Shown here one piece after another: positions 29,681 through 41,125 of a stretch of DNA of 64,000 bases. This stretch comes from Aliihoeflea sp. 2WW (GTDB taxonomy: Bacteria > Pseudomonadota > Alphaproteobacteria > Rhizobiales > Rhizobiaceae): assembly GCF_000497755.1 (NCBI RefSeq), contig NZ_AYOD01000015.1, positions 219,264-283,263 of the forward strand, read 5' to 3'. The notes under the pieces were generated by a model. The model worked only from the letters and a program-made list of their open reading frames with translations. It searched no databases and was not told the DNA's origin. Every line of letters begins with the position of its first letter. The first letter of the stretch is position 1. Both the position numbers and the translations under genes were made by a program.

Positions 29681-30714
29681 ACACCGACCCCCGCCTCATC
29701 ACGCCGGAAAAGCGCGGCGAGGACGTCGACACGACGCTACGCCCGCAAACGCTCGACGATTTCGTCGGCCAGGCGGCCGCCCGCGCCAACCTGAAGATCT
29801 TCATCGAGGCGGCGAAAAACCGGGGCGAAGCGCTCGACCACGTGCTTTTCGTCGGCCCGCCCGGTCTCGGCAAGACGACGCTGGCGCAGATCATGGCGCG
29901 CGAGCTGGGCGTCAACTTCCGTTCGACCTCCGGCCCGGTGATCGCCAAGGCCGGCGACCTCGCCGCGCTATTGACCAACCTCGAAGACCGCGACGTCCTC
30001 TTCATCGACGAGATTCACCGCCTGAACCCGGCGGTCGAAGAAATCCTTTATCCGGCGATGGAGGACTTCCAGCTCGACCTGATCATCGGCGAAGGCCCCG
30101 CGGCCCGCTCGGTCAAGATCGACCTCGCCCGCTTCACGCTGGTCGCCGCGACGACCCGGCTTGGCCTCCTGACGAACCCGCTGCGCGACCGCTTCGGCAT
30201 CCCCGTCCGCCTCGATTTCTACACCGTCGAGGAACTGGAGAAGATCGTCAGCCGCGGCGCGCGCATCCTGTCCCTGCCGATGAGCGGCGACGGTGCCGTC
30301 GAAATCGCCCGCCGTGCTCGCGGCACCCCGCGGATCGCCGGTCGGCTCCTGCGCCGCGTGCGCGATTTCGCCTCCGTCGCCGGCGCCGAGATCGTCGACC
30401 GCAAGGTCGCCGATGCCGCGCTGACACGCCTCGAGGTGGACGCGCTCGGCCTCGACAATCTCGACCGGCGTTATCTCTCCATGATCGCGACCAATTTCGG
30501 CGGCGGCCCCGTCGGCATCGAGACCATCGCCGCCGGCCTTTCGGAGCCGCGCGACGCGATCGAGGACATCATCGAGCCCTATCTGATCCAGCAGGGCTTC
30601 ATCCAGCGCACCCCGCGCGGGCGCATGCTGACGGCCAACGCCTGGCGCCATCTCGGGCTGGAAGCGCCGCGCGATCTGGCGGTGCGGCAGACGAGCCTGT
30701 TCGAGGACGAATAA
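29677..30714 (+). CDS. ruvB: Holliday junction DNA helicase subunit RuvB
   Basis: A 345-residue AAA+ motor for branch migration, with N-terminal [11 protein letters not shown], Walker [10 protein letters not shown], Walker B DEIHRLN, sensor and arginine-finger region ([16 protein letters not shown]) and the C-terminal winged helix. The start is GTG, sharing bases with the toxin stop. An internal ATG would remove conserved sequence, so the GTG is taken. It is complete and followed by a palindromic repeat. Confidence 0.97.
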   Translation: MNTDPRLITPEKRGEDVDTTLRPQTLDDFVGQAAARANLKIFIEAAKNRGEALDHVLFVGPPGLGKTTLAQIMARELGVNFRSTSGPVIAKAGDLAALLTNLEDRDVLFIDEIHRLNPAVEEILYPAMEDFQLDLIIGEGPAARSVKIDLARFTLVAATTRLGLLTNPLRDRFGIPVRLDFYTVEELEKIVSRGARILSLPMSGDGAVEIARRARGTPRIAGRLLRRVRDFASVAGAEIVDRKVADAALTRLEVDALGLDNLDRRYLSMIATNFGGGPVGIETIAAGLSEPRDAIEDIIEPYLIQQGFIQRTPRGRMLTANAWRHLGLEAPRDLAVRQTSLFEDE

Positions 30715-30731
30715 GTGTTGAGCATTGTAAT

Positions 30732-30804
30732 CACCCCCCTCTGGCCTGCCGGCCATCTCCCCCTCAAGGGGGGAGATCAATGGCCGGCAGGCCAGAGGGG
30801 GGTG
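30732..30804. repeat. intergenic inverted repeat, type B, copy 1
   Basis: A perfect 24-base outer inverted repeat (CACCCCCCTCTGGCC family, with arms at 30732-30755 and 30781-30804) encloses an inner TCTCCCC/GGGGAGA hairpin. Copies of the same family lie at 46272 and 55056. It sits between ruvB and ybgC. No gene is inside. Confidence 0.88.
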
Positions 30805-30819
30805 CCTTGGTGGCGACGC

Positions 30820-31281
30820 ATGTCCAGTGACCCCACGACCCTCGCCGGCGAGCTCACCCCCTTCGGCCACCGCATCCACGCCCGCGTCTACTACGCCGAC
30901 ACGGATTTCTCCGGCGTCGTCTACCACGCGCGCTATCTCGAATTCTTCGAGCGCGGCCGCTCGGACTTCCTGCGCCTGGCCGGCGTCCACCACACCGAGC
31001 TTGCCGACGGCAAGCATGGCGAAAGACTCGTCTGGGTCGTCAAGCGCATGGAGATCGACTTTCGCGCCTCGGCAAAGATCGACGACATCCTGACCATCGA
31101 CACCCGCACCGAAAAGATCTCCGGCGCGCGCATCTACATGGCGCAGGAACTGAAGCGCGGTGAGGACGTGCTGGTCACCGCGCGCGTCGAGGCGGCGATC
31201 ATTTCGGAAGGCGGAAAGCCGCGCCGTTTTCCCAAGGAATGGCTGACCGCCTTCATGCCGCAAGGTATCGATCCCGACTGA
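30820..31281 (+). CDS. ybgC: tol-pal system acyl-CoA thioesterase YbgC
   Basis: A 153-residue hot-dog thioesterase with the active block YYADTDFSGVVYHARYLEF, starting MSSDPTTLAGEL. YbgC hydrolyses short acyl-CoA or acyl-ACP and is nearly always encoded ahead of tolQ. An in-frame start upstream runs through the palindromic repeat and is rejected. 225 bases separate it from tolQ. That gap contains a TTAACC half-site and probable promoter sequence but no gene. Confidence 0.93.
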   Translation: MSSDPTTLAGELTPFGHRIHARVYYADTDFSGVVYHARYLEFFERGRSDFLRLAGVHHTELADGKHGERLVWVVKRMEIDFRASAKIDDILTIDTRTEKISGARIYMAQELKRGEDVLVTARVEAAIISEGGKPRRFPKEWLTAFMPQGIDPD

Positions 31282-31506
31282 GATCGAACCCCTTCTAAAC
31301 GCTTCCTTAACCCTAACGGCGCATGAACAAGGCGATGAAAATCGTCGATAACGTCTTGCGCCTTCCTTTCACCAAATTTGGCTTGAACAAGGCCGATCAT
31401 GGTGCCGTGGGGTCGAGGCCGGCACGCAATCGATGACAACTGACAGGCGCACCTGGAGGAAGGGCGGCTTAGAGCCGTCCGGACTCGTGATGAGGACGTT
31501 GGGACC

Positions 31507-32226
31507 ATGGAAACCGTGACTTTGGCCGCACCGGGCGGCGATCATTCGATCTGGGCGCTGTTCTGGCAGGCCGGCTGGGTCGTCAAGCTGGTGATGCTGG
31601 GCCTGATCGCGGCCTCGGTCTGGACCTGGGCCATCATCATCGACAAGATCATCGCCTACAAGCGCATGGACGTGTCGCTGAACCGCTTCGAGCAGGTGTT
31701 CTGGTCCGGCCAGTCGCTGGAAGAGCTCTATCGTACCCTCGCCGACCGCAAGACCACCGGCATGGGCGCGGTCTTCGTCGCCGCCATGCGCGAGTGGAAG
31801 AAAAGCTTCGAGAAGGGCGCCAAGTCGCCCATCGGCCTGCAGACCCGCATCGACAAGGCGATGGACCTTGCCATCACCCGCGAGATGGAAGGGCTCGAAG
31901 GTCGTCTCGGCTACCTCGCCTCCATCGGCTCGGCCGCGCCGTTCATCGGCCTGTTCGGCACCGTCGTCGGCATCATGACCTCGTTCCAGGCCATCGCCGG
32001 CTCGCAGTCGACCAATCTCGCCGTCGTCGCGCCGGGCATCGCCGAGGCGCTTCTGGCGACGGCGCTCGGCCTTCTCGCCGCCATTCCCGCGGTCATCGCC
32101 TACAACAAATTGTCGGCCGACGCCGGCAAGCTGGCCGGTCGCATGGAAGGGTTCTCGGACGAGTTCTCCGCCATTCTTTCGCGCCAGATCGATGAAAAGG
32201 TCATGCCGCGCGCGGCAGCGGCCTGA
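31507..32226 (+). CDS. tolQ: Tol-Pal system protein TolQ
   Basis: A 239-residue inner-membrane proton-channel protein with three membrane helices (about 20-43, 139-162, 173-198). The pore-helix motif [20 protein letters not shown] is intact. With TolR it uses proton flow to energise TolA. It is the first gene of tolQRAB-pal-cpoB, with tolR 21 bases downstream. Confidence 0.97.
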   Translation: METVTLAAPGGDHSIWALFWQAGWVVKLVMLGLIAASVWTWAIIIDKIIAYKRMDVSLNRFEQVFWSGQSLEELYRTLADRKTTGMGAVFVAAMREWKKSFEKGAKSPIGLQTRIDKAMDLAITREMEGLEGRLGYLASIGSAAPFIGLFGTVVGIMTSFQAIAGSQSTNLAVVAPGIAEALLATALGLLAAIPAVIAYNKLSADAGKLAGRMEGFSDEFSAILSRQIDEKVMPRAAAA

Positions 32227-32247
32227 TCGCGGCAAGGGAGCTTTACC

Positions 32248-32691
32248 ATGGGTATGGCAGTCGGACAGCCAGGCGGCGGACGCTCCAGGCGCAGGGGCAA
32301 GCGCCACGCGCTCGTCTCCGAGATCAACGTCACGCCCTTCGTCGACGTCATGCTCGTGCTTTTGATCATCTTCATGGTCGCGGCCCCGCTGTTGACGGTC
32401 GGCGTGCCGATCGACCTGCCCGAATCGCGCGCCGGCGCGCTGAATTCGGAAACGACCCCGATCACTGTCTCGGTTAATGCCGACGGCCAGGTCTATCTGC
32501 AGGAGACCGAGATCGCGATCGACGACATCGTGCCGACCCTCGAGGCCGTCGCCACCACCGGCTATGACGAGCGCATCTATGTGCGCGCGGACGGCGCGGC
32601 GAACTACGCCATGGTCATGCGCGTGCTCGGCCGCATCAACGGCGCCGGCTATCGCAATGTCGGCCTCGTCACCCTTCCCGAGGATAGCTGA
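32248..32691 (+). CDS. tolR: Tol-Pal system protein TolR
   Basis: A 147-residue single-helix protein. The membrane helix (about 28-46) carries the essential Asp33 in [15 protein letters not shown], and the periplasmic ExbD-like domain ends in the [13 protein letters not shown] tail. It partners TolQ in the proton-driven motor. A nine-base gap separates it from tolA. Confidence 0.96.
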   Translation: MGMAVGQPGGGRSRRRGKRHALVSEINVTPFVDVMLVLLIIFMVAAPLLTVGVPIDLPESRAGALNSETTPITVSVNADGQVYLQETEIAIDDIVPTLEAVATTGYDERIYVRADGAANYAMVMRVLGRINGAGYRNVGLVTLPEDS

Positions 32692-32699
32692 GCAAAGCG

Positions 32700-33755
32700 A
32701 TGAAGGCCGGCCTCACAACATCTGTGGCCATGCATGTGGTGCTCATCGGGGCAGGCCTTGTCAGCCTGTCCTCGCCGCGCCCGCTCGAAAGCTCGAACTT
32801 CGAATCCTTCCCGGTCGAGATGGTGCCGCTCGCCGAAATCTCGCAGAGCGTCCAGGGCGAGCGTACCGCACCGGTTTCCGAGACGCCGGCGCCCGAGCCG
32901 ACCACCGAGGAAGCGCCGGTCGATAACGCGCAGAACATCGGCAACAACCAGGTCGACCTGCCCAATTCCGCGACCGTGCCGGGCAATCGCCCGGTCGATG
33001 CCGCATCCGCACCCCCGCCGGCTGAGGAACCGCCCGCGCCCGAGCCCGTTCAGGAGCCAGCTCCGGCGCCCGAGCCCGAACCTGCGCCGCCCCCTCCGCC
33101 GCAGGAAGCCGAAGCCGAGCCTGAACCCGCACCCGTCGAGGAAGCGACGCCGGAACCCGCCGAAGAGCCGGCCATCGCCGAGGAACAGCCACGCGAACTC
33201 GTCCAGTTGCCGACGAGCGCGCCGCGCCCGCAGGTCCGTCCTCAACAGCAGCAGCAGGCCACGCGTCCAGAGCCGCAGCGCGAGCCCGAACGCCCCGCGC
33301 AGCAGCCCCAACAGGCGCAGCAGTCGAGCGAGGAAAGCCAGTTCAACGAGGACGAGATCGCCGCGCTCCTCAACCGCGACCAGGCGCAGGGCGGCGGCGC
33401 CCAGCGCTCGAGCGAGCAGGCCTCGCTCGGCGGCCGCCAGACGACGGGTGCCGTGCTGTCGCAGTCCGAGATCGATTCGCTGCGCAGCCAGGTCTCGCGC
33501 TGCTGGAACCCGCCGGTCGGCGCGGCCGAAGCCGAGAACATGGTCGTTTCGATCCGCCTGAAGCTCGACCCCTCGGGTGCGCTCGACGGCAATCCCGAAA
33601 TCGTATCCGGCGGCGGCTCGTCCATGGCCGAGCGTGCCGCGGCCGACGCTGCCCGCCGCGCCGTGATGCGCTGCGCCCCCTTCAATGCACCGGCCGACAA
33701 ATATGAAGCCTGGGCCGACGTCCAGTTCAACTTCGACCCGAGCCAGATGTTCTGA
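32700..33755 (+). CDS. tolA: TolA-like cell-envelope spanning protein
   Basis: A 351-residue protein. An N-terminal membrane helix (about 5-22) is followed by a long proline/glutamate/alanine-rich stretch (about 45-170) and a glutamine-rich segment. A C-terminal globular domain starts at CWNPPVG, with paired cysteines in SRCWN and VMRCAPF. It links TolQR to TolB and Pal across the periplasm. The central part is a Pro-Glu type spacer rather than the Lys-Ala helix of E. coli TolA, as often in alphaproteobacteria. It is followed by tolB. Confidence 0.9.
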   Translation: MKAGLTTSVAMHVVLIGAGLVSLSSPRPLESSNFESFPVEMVPLAEISQSVQGERTAPVSETPAPEPTTEEAPVDNAQNIGNNQVDLPNSATVPGNRPVDAASAPPPAEEPPAPEPVQEPAPAPEPEPAPPPPPQEAEAEPEPAPVEEATPEPAEEPAIAEEQPRELVQLPTSAPRPQVRPQQQQQATRPEPQREPERPAQQPQQAQQSSEESQFNEDEIAALLNRDQAQGGGAQRSSEQASLGGRQTTGAVLSQSEIDSLRSQVSRCWNPPVGAAEAENMVVSIRLKLDPSGALDGNPEIVSGGGSSMAERAAADAARRAVMRCAPFNAPADKYEAWADVQFNFDPSQMF

Positions 33756-33794
33756 CCCCACCCGGCATGAAGACCGGACAATGAGGCGAAACCG

Positions 33795-35111
33795 ATGATG
33801 ACATTCCTCAAGACCTGCCTGGCCATCGGCGCGCTCGCGCTCGGCGGCGCGCTCGTCGCCACCATGCCCGCCCGCGCGCAGCTCCAGATCGACGTCACGC
33901 AGGGCGTGGTCGAGCCGATGCCGATTGCCGTCACCGACTTCCTGTCGAGCGACAATGTCGGCGCCGAGATCACCGGCGTCATCGAGGCCAATCTGCGCCG
34001 CTCGGGCCTGTTCGCGCCGATTTCCAAGGGCGCCTTCATCGAGCGCATTTCCAATCCCGACGTCGCGCCGCGCTTCAACGACTGGACCGTCATCAACGCG
34101 CAGGCCCTCGTCACCGGCCGCGTCACGCAGGAAGCCGACGGTCGCCTGCGCGCCGAATACCGCTTGTGGGACACGTTTTCCGGACAGCAGGTCGTCGGCG
34201 AACAGTATTTTGCCAACCGCCAGAACTGGCGCCGCATCGCCCACATCATCTCGGATTCGATCTACCAGAACCTGACCGGCGAGAGTGGCTATTTCGACAC
34301 CCGCATCGTCTATGTCGACGAGTCCGGGCCGAAGAACCAGCGCGTCAAGCGCCTCGCCATCATGGACCAGGACGGCGCCAACCAGCGCACGCTGACCGAT
34401 GGCGGCGCCATCGTCCTGACGCCGCGTTTCTCGCCGACGCGTCAGGAAATCACCTACATGTCCTATGAGGGCGGCACGCCGCAGGTCTATCTCCTGCAGA
34501 TCGAGACCGGCCAGCGCGAACTCGTCGGCAACTTCCCCGGCATGACCTTCGCGCCGCGCTTTTCGCCCGACGGCCAGCGCATCGTGATGAGCTTGCTGCG
34601 CGAAGACGGAAATTCCAACATCTACATGATGGATTTGCGCTCGCGCACGACGACGCGTCTGACCAATTCCAACGCCATCGACACCTCGCCGACCTATTCG
34701 CCGGACGGCGCGCGGGTCGCCTTCACGTCGGATCGCGGCGGCCGCCCGCACATCTACACGATGGGCGCGGACGGCTCGAACCCGACCCGCATCTCGTTTG
34801 GCGACGGCTCCTATTCGACCCCCGTCTGGTCCCCGCGCGGCGATCTCATCGCCTTCACCAAGCAGAGCGCCGGCCAGTTCCAGATCGGAGTCATGCGCAC
34901 CGACGGCTCCGGCGAGCGTATTCTCTCGACCGGCCATCTGCAGGAAGGCCCGACCTGGGCGCCGAACGGCCGCGTCATCATGTTCTTCCGCGAGGCCTCC
35001 GGTTCGGCCGGGCCGACGCTGCACTCGATCGACCTGACCGGTCGCAACGAACAGCGCATCGCGACGCCGAACTTCGGCTCCGACCCCGCCTGGTCGCCGC
35101 TTCTGGAATAG
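33795..35111 (+). CDS. tolB: Tol-Pal system periplasmic beta-propeller TolB
   Basis: A 438-residue protein with a signal peptide (cleavage after PARAQ region), the TolB N-terminal domain and a six-bladed beta propeller. The propeller has repeats such as [29 protein letters not shown] and [19 protein letters not shown]. It binds Pal and shuttles between TolA and Pal. Length and order are standard. 207 bases lie between it and pal. Confidence 0.96.
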   Translation: MMTFLKTCLAIGALALGGALVATMPARAQLQIDVTQGVVEPMPIAVTDFLSSDNVGAEITGVIEANLRRSGLFAPISKGAFIERISNPDVAPRFNDWTVINAQALVTGRVTQEADGRLRAEYRLWDTFSGQQVVGEQYFANRQNWRRIAHIISDSIYQNLTGESGYFDTRIVYVDESGPKNQRVKRLAIMDQDGANQRTLTDGGAIVLTPRFSPTRQEITYMSYEGGTPQVYLLQIETGQRELVGNFPGMTFAPRFSPDGQRIVMSLLREDGNSNIYMMDLRSRTTTRLTNSNAIDTSPTYSPDGARVAFTSDRGGRPHIYTMGADGSNPTRISFGDGSYSTPVWSPRGDLIAFTKQSAGQFQIGVMRTDGSGERILSTGHLQEGPTWAPNGRVIMFFREASGSAGPTLHSIDLTGRNEQRIATPNFGSDPAWSPLLE

Positions 35112-35318
35112 TGCGGCCCGCGCGCAACACATGCGCCGCGCTTTGGCCCCAATTGGCCCTAGCGTCGGCCACGGACAAAAGCGCGGGCGAATCACCGCAA
35201 GCCGCCCGCCACGCGATCATCGAAACGAACTCGTAACCCTGCCTGTTGAGGGTCCGTTAACCCCATTGTGGTTACTGGATGTTCAACGAAACCCATCTAG
35301 TGCGAAGGAGAGGCGGCC

Positions 35319-35837
35319 ATGCGCCGTATCGCAGCCATCACCCGTAGCCCCCTGATCGTCGCATTCGTTGCCGGCCTCGCGCTCGCAGGTTGCGCCAGCA
35401 AGCAGACCCCCAACAACGCGGCCGACCTCGGCCTGAGCGGCGGTGCCGGTTCGGGCATCGCGGCGACGCCCGGCTCGAGCCAGGACTTCACCGTCAATGT
35501 CGGCGACCGCATCTTCTTCGATACGGATTCGACCGTCATCCGCGCCGACGCCCAGCAGACGCTCGCCCGCCAGGCGCAGTGGCTGAACCAGTACGGCAAT
35601 TACGGCATCACCGTCGAAGGCCATGCCGACGAACGCGGAACGCGCGAATACAACCTCGCGCTTTCGGCCCGCCGCGCGGCCGCCACCCGCGACTACCTCG
35701 TCAGCCAGGGCGTCGCCGCCAACCGCGTGCGTACGATCTCCTACGGCAAGGAACGTCCGGTCGCCGTTTGCGACAACATCTCCTGCTGGTCGCAGAACCG
35801 CCGCGCGGTCACCCTGCTGGACGGCGCCGGAAGCTGA
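35319..35837 (+). CDS. pal: peptidoglycan-associated lipoprotein Pal
   Basis: A 172-residue lipoprotein. The signal ends in lipobox LAGC (22-25), with Cys25 lipidated. The OmpA-like domain contains EGHADERGTREYNLALSARRA and the SYGKERPVA block. It anchors the outer membrane to peptidoglycan. The start follows AAGGAGAGG. A possible promoter lies upstream near the TTAACC...GGTTA inverted repeat (35257-35273). It is followed by a terminator before cpoB. Confidence 0.97.
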   Translation: MRRIAAITRSPLIVAFVAGLALAGCASKQTPNNAADLGLSGGAGSGIAATPGSSQDFTVNVGDRIFFDTDSTVIRADAQQTLARQAQWLNQYGNYGITVEGHADERGTREYNLALSARRAAATRDYLVSQGVAANRVRTISYGKERPVAVCDNISCWSQNRRAVTLLDGAGS

Positions 35838-35870
35838 TCCTTTTCGGCAACACTGCCATGAAACAATTCA

Positions 35871-35896
35871 AGGCGGCCCCCGGGCCGCCTTTCTTA
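35871..35896 (+). terminator. terminator-like hairpin after pal
   Basis: The stem AAGGCGGCCC/GGGCCGCCTT is followed by TCTTATT. It separates highly expressed pal from cpoB. Confidence 0.8.
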
Positions 35897-36002
35897 TTGC
35901 GGCCGAAAACAAAATTTGGCCGAACTCCGGCGCGCTGGTAGAAGCGAATTGCGGACGCGGCGCCCGGTCGCGCCCCTTCACCGTCATCGTCAAGCGAGAG
36001 GC

Positions 36003-36914
36003 ATGATGAAATTTGCAACACTACTGAGCGGTGCGCTCGCCCTGCCGCTTCTGTTCGCCGCCCCGGCGATGGCCCAGACGTCGGACCAGCGCGTCCTTGC
36101 CATGGAAGATCAACTTCGCCAGTTGAACGGCCTCGTCGAGGAACTGAACTTCCAGGTCCTCCAGATGCAGGACCAGTTGCGGCGCATGCAGGAAGACAAC
36201 GAGTTCCGCTTTCAGGAACTCGAAGGCGGCGGATCGTCCGGCGGCAGTTCGGGGTCGAGCGGCGCTTCGTCCAACGATCAGGGCAACAATGCCCTGACAC
36301 CGCCCGCGACCACCGACACGGCGGACGCCGAATCCCACGGCACGATCCAGCCGCCGGTCGCCGGCGGTTCGAGTGAGAATCTCGGCGCGCCGCCACGCGA
36401 ACTGGGCTCGATCACCTTCGACGCACAGGGCAATCCGGTCGGCGCGGGCGTCGCCCAGCCCGTCGCCCCGCAGCCGGGCATCGCCGGAGCGCCCTCCGAC
36501 GGCACCACCGTCGCGGCGCTGCCTGCCGCAGGCGACGCCGGCCAGCTCTACCGAAATTCCTACGAGTTCATCCTGTCGGGCGACTACGCGACGGCGGAAG
36601 CCGGCTTTCGCGACATGATTGCGCGCTATCCCGAGAACGAGCAGATCCCCGACGCCCAGTTCTGGCTCGGCGAAGCCCTGCTCGGACAGGAAAAATACCG
36701 CGACGCGGCCGAGACGTTCCTCGCCGCCAGCCGCGACCACCCGCAGTCGCGCCGCGCGCCCGAAATGCTGTTCAAGCTCGGCGTCTCGCTCGCAGCGCTC
36801 AACCAGCGCGAAGTCGCCTGCGCCACATTCAACGAGGTCGGCCAGCGCTATCCGCAGATGTCCGAGGCGCTGAAAGAGCGCGTCGAGCAGGAAAAACAGC
36901 TCACCTCCTGCTGA
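36003..36914 (+). CDS. cpoB: cell division coordinator CpoB (YbgF)
   Basis: A 303-residue periplasmic protein with a signal peptide cleaved near PAMAQT. An N-terminal coiled coil (MEDQLRQLNGLVEELNFQVL) is followed by a serine/glycine and proline-rich linker and C-terminal TPR repeats (YEFILSGDYATAEAGF). It coordinates PBP1B and Tol during constriction. The ATG pair follows GAGAGGC. It lies 13 bases upstream of tilS. Confidence 0.94.
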   Translation: MMKFATLLSGALALPLLFAAPAMAQTSDQRVLAMEDQLRQLNGLVEELNFQVLQMQDQLRRMQEDNEFRFQELEGGGSSGGSSGSSGASSNDQGNNALTPPATTDTADAESHGTIQPPVAGGSSENLGAPPRELGSITFDAQGNPVGAGVAQPVAPQPGIAGAPSDGTTVAALPAAGDAGQLYRNSYEFILSGDYATAEAGFRDMIARYPENEQIPDAQFWLGEALLGQEKYRDAAETFLAASRDHPQSRRAPEMLFKLGVSLAALNQREVACATFNEVGQRYPQMSEALKERVEQEKQLTSC

Positions 36915-36927
36915 CCGGCCGGCCTTC

Positions 36928-38223
36928 ATGCCGCTTGACCCGGACGCGCTTTTCGCGCCCCTCGATCTGGACGACCGGCACACGGTCCTGATCACCATTT
37001 CCGGCGGCAGCGATTCCACCGCCCTTCTCCACCTCTTCAAATCCTTCGCAGACCGCCACGCGCCCGCGGTTCGCATCGTGGCAGCGACCATCGACCATGG
37101 CCTGCGCGCAGCCTCAGCCGGCGAAGCCCAATTGGTCGCGCAGCTCTGCGCAAAGATCGGGGTCGACCACGTCACCCTGCGCTGGCAGGGCGAAAAGCCC
37201 GCGACCGGCATCCAGGCCGCAGCCCGCCTCGCCCGCTATCGGCTCCTGGACGAGGCAGCACAAAAGGCCGGCGCCGATATCGTCCTCCTCGGCCACACCG
37301 CCGACGACCAGTCCGAAACGGTTGCGATGCGCCACGCACGGGGGTCGGCAGGCGAAAACCGCCGCGGCGACGCCGGCATGGCGCCTGCCTTCCTCTACGC
37401 CGACCGCACATGGTTCGTGCGCCCGCTCCTGGGCACGTCCCGCGAAGTCCTGCGCGATCATCTCCGGGCCGTCGGCCTCGGCTGGATCGACGATCCGACC
37501 AACCGTGACCAAACCTATGAACGCGTCCGCACCCGCCAGCACCGACCCAACAACACGCCTGATCAAAGCGCGCGTCTTGCCGACAGCACCCGCGCAGCCG
37601 AACTCATCGCCGCGCACGTCACCCGTCCCTCGCCGGGCCTCATCCGCGTCGACCCTCAGCTCCTCGGGCATGAAGGCGGCCTCACGGCGCTGCGCCTCAT
37701 GCTCGCCGTCACGGGTGGCGCCGAGCACCTTCCCGACGCAGCCCGCTCGGAACGCCTTGTCGCCGCGCTTGGAGAGCGAAAGGCACGCGCCACATTGTCG
37801 CGCGCGGTCGTCGACAAGCGCCACGGTGCCATCTGGCTCCACCGCGAACATCGTGACCTTCCCGCGCCCGGCCGGCCCGGCATCGGCGCGATCTGGGACG
37901 GCCGATTTCGCGTCATCACGCCGATCGCCGATCCCCAAACGATCGCCATCACGGGTGCCGCCGCCCGCGAAATGGACACCGCCGTTCCGCCCGGCGCCAG
38001 CCAAGCCCTTGTTCTGGCTGCACTCATGGCCGAACCGGCCTGCTGGCAAGGCGAAGTGTTTCGGGGCCCCGCCGCGCCGTCGCCGCTGTACCCCGTCCTC
38101 GCCCCCTGGCGCCTTTTCCTGCCCTCTTTCGACCTTGCCCCGGCTTCAGCCCTTCGCCGCCTCTTCGGCCCCCCGGCTCTGCCGCCATCGCCTTGGCGCG
38201 ACCACATTTTCCGCCGACCTTAA
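36928..38223 (+). CDS. tilS: tRNA(Ile)-lysidine synthase
   Basis: A 431-residue N-type ATP pyrophosphatase with the PP-loop SGGSDS (25-30) and the HTADDQSETVAMR block. It forms lysidine at the wobble cytidine of tRNA-Ile (CAU), so it is normally essential. Placement between cpoB and ftsH is common in rhizobia. Length is typical. Confidence 0.95.
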   Translation: MPLDPDALFAPLDLDDRHTVLITISGGSDSTALLHLFKSFADRHAPAVRIVAATIDHGLRAASAGEAQLVAQLCAKIGVDHVTLRWQGEKPATGIQAAARLARYRLLDEAAQKAGADIVLLGHTADDQSETVAMRHARGSAGENRRGDAGMAPAFLYADRTWFVRPLLGTSREVLRDHLRAVGLGWIDDPTNRDQTYERVRTRQHRPNNTPDQSARLADSTRAAELIAAHVTRPSPGLIRVDPQLLGHEGGLTALRLMLAVTGGAEHLPDAARSERLVAALGERKARATLSRAVVDKRHGAIWLHREHRDLPAPGRPGIGAIWDGRFRVITPIADPQTIAITGAAAREMDTAVPPGASQALVLAALMAEPACWQGEVFRGPAAPSPLYPVLAPWRLFLPSFDLAPASALRRLFGPPALPPSPWRDHIFRRP

Positions 38224-38225
38224 CC

Positions 38226-38239
38226 TCGCTCGCGAGCGA
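38226..38239. other. perfect 14-bp palindrome ahead of ftsH
   Basis: TCGCTCGCGAGCGA is an exact palindrome just beyond the tilS stop and upstream of the ftsH promoter. It may be an operator or part of a small terminator. There is no T tract. Confidence 0.4.
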
Positions 38240-38241
38240 CG

Positions 38242-38273
38242 CTTGGCAAGGGTTCGTGAGCTTCCTATGTTAG
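38242..38273 (+). promoter_or_regulatory. heat-shock (RpoH/sigma-32) type promoter of ftsH
   Basis: CTTGGC (38242-38247) and CCTATGTTAG (38264-38273) are 16 bases apart. The -10 half fits the alphaproteobacterial RpoH pattern CYTATNTNNG exactly. The same bases also read as a sigma-70 pair TTGGCA-17-TATGTT. FtsH is a heat-shock protease in many bacteria, so either reading is plausible. Confidence 0.6.
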
Positions 38274-38331
38274 CGCGAAGCTCTTGGCTTGGCACTTTGC
38301 CCGCGACCTGCGGGCATGAACGGGATGGACG

Positions 38332-40266
<1,935 letters not shown>

Positions 40267-40287
40267 TCCCTCATGCCACGAAATCGG

Positions 40288-40316
40288 AAAGGCCGGGCGC
40301 GATGCCCGGCCTTTTT
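40288..40316. terminator. Rho-independent terminator of ftsH
   Basis: The GC-rich stem AAAGGCCGGGC/GCCCGGCCTTT is followed by Ts and preceded by As. It can also serve the convergent racemase gene, which ends at 40321. Confidence 0.92.
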
Positions 40317-40320
40317 CGTT

Positions 40321-41031
40321 TCAGTAGATTCGCGGCGCCAACCCCGACTGGAACCACGTTACGAAACTGGCGATCGAGAACACCGGCAGACCCGTCGCCG
40401 CGCGAATGTCGGCCGCATAGGGCACCATGTTCGTGCATTCGAGCACGATCGCGCCGAGGTCCGGATTGTCCGCTTGAAGCGCCCTGGCGGCCGCCACATT
40501 GTCGGCCCGCGCCGCCTCCACGTCGAGTACCATCTCGTTGCCGAGGATCGCCCGGGTGAACTCCCGCCCGCCCTCGGTCGAACCGACCGGCGTTCCGGCC
40601 GGCACGCCGGCCTTTTCCAGATGCAGCGGCGTCAGCGTCGAACTCGAGATCGTCAGGATGCCCGCGCGTCGGCCCTTCGGCAAAAGCCGGTTGACCTGCG
40701 CCACCTGCATCAGCGACGACGTCGCGACCGGCACGCCGACCGCATCCGCCAGTTCCTCCTGGAACAGCGACAGGAACCCGCAATTGGTGGTGATCCCGTC
40801 GACCCCGTCCGCGACGAGTTCGCGCGCCGCCGCGATGAAGTCGTCGAGCAGCCCTTCCGCGTTCCGCCGCACCACCCGGTCCGGCGAAGCGCCGCGCACG
40901 ATCTTGTAGTGCACCGGAAACGGCCATGAGAGTGCATTGCCCATGTCGCCGACGATCCGCGGAAACCGGGCCTCCAGCATCAATATCCCCACCGCCGCCC
41001 CGTAGATCGCCTTGCCGCCCGTCGCTTGCAT
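40321..41031 (-). CDS. aspartate/glutamate/hydantoin racemase-family protein
   Basis: A 236-residue racemase-superfamily protein. The two catalytic cysteines are in TTNCGFL and LECTNM. A phosphate- or substrate-binding TS segment sits at SSLMQ. Members interconvert enantiomers of aspartate, glutamate, hydantoins or allantoin. It is convergent with ftsH and divergent from a D-amino-acid dehydrogenase-like gene, which suggests racemisation of a substrate used by the neighbour. The exact substrate is unknown. Confidence 0.85.
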   Translation of the reverse strand: MQATGGKAIYGAAVGILMLEARFPRIVGDMGNALSWPFPVHYKIVRGASPDRVVRRNAEGLLDDFIAAARELVADGVDGITTNCGFLSLFQEELADAVGVPVATSSLMQVAQVNRLLPKGRRAGILTISSSTLTPLHLEKAGVPAGTPVGSTEGGREFTRAILGNEMVLDVEAARADNVAAARALQADNPDLGAIVLECTNMVPYAADIRAATGLPVFSIASFVTWFQSGLAPRIY

Positions 41032-41125
41032 GTCACGTCTCCATTCGATGCCTTTCCTTTGCCACGCCGGTGGAAATGTCGCCAGACGGCTTGACCCGAA
41101 GGAAGGCTTGGGTCGCTATCCGCAC

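Noticed and set aside
32700..33755. TonB instead of TolA
   Set aside because: A proline/glutamate spacer occurs in both, but position between tolR and tolB and the C-terminal CWNPP domain fit TolA.
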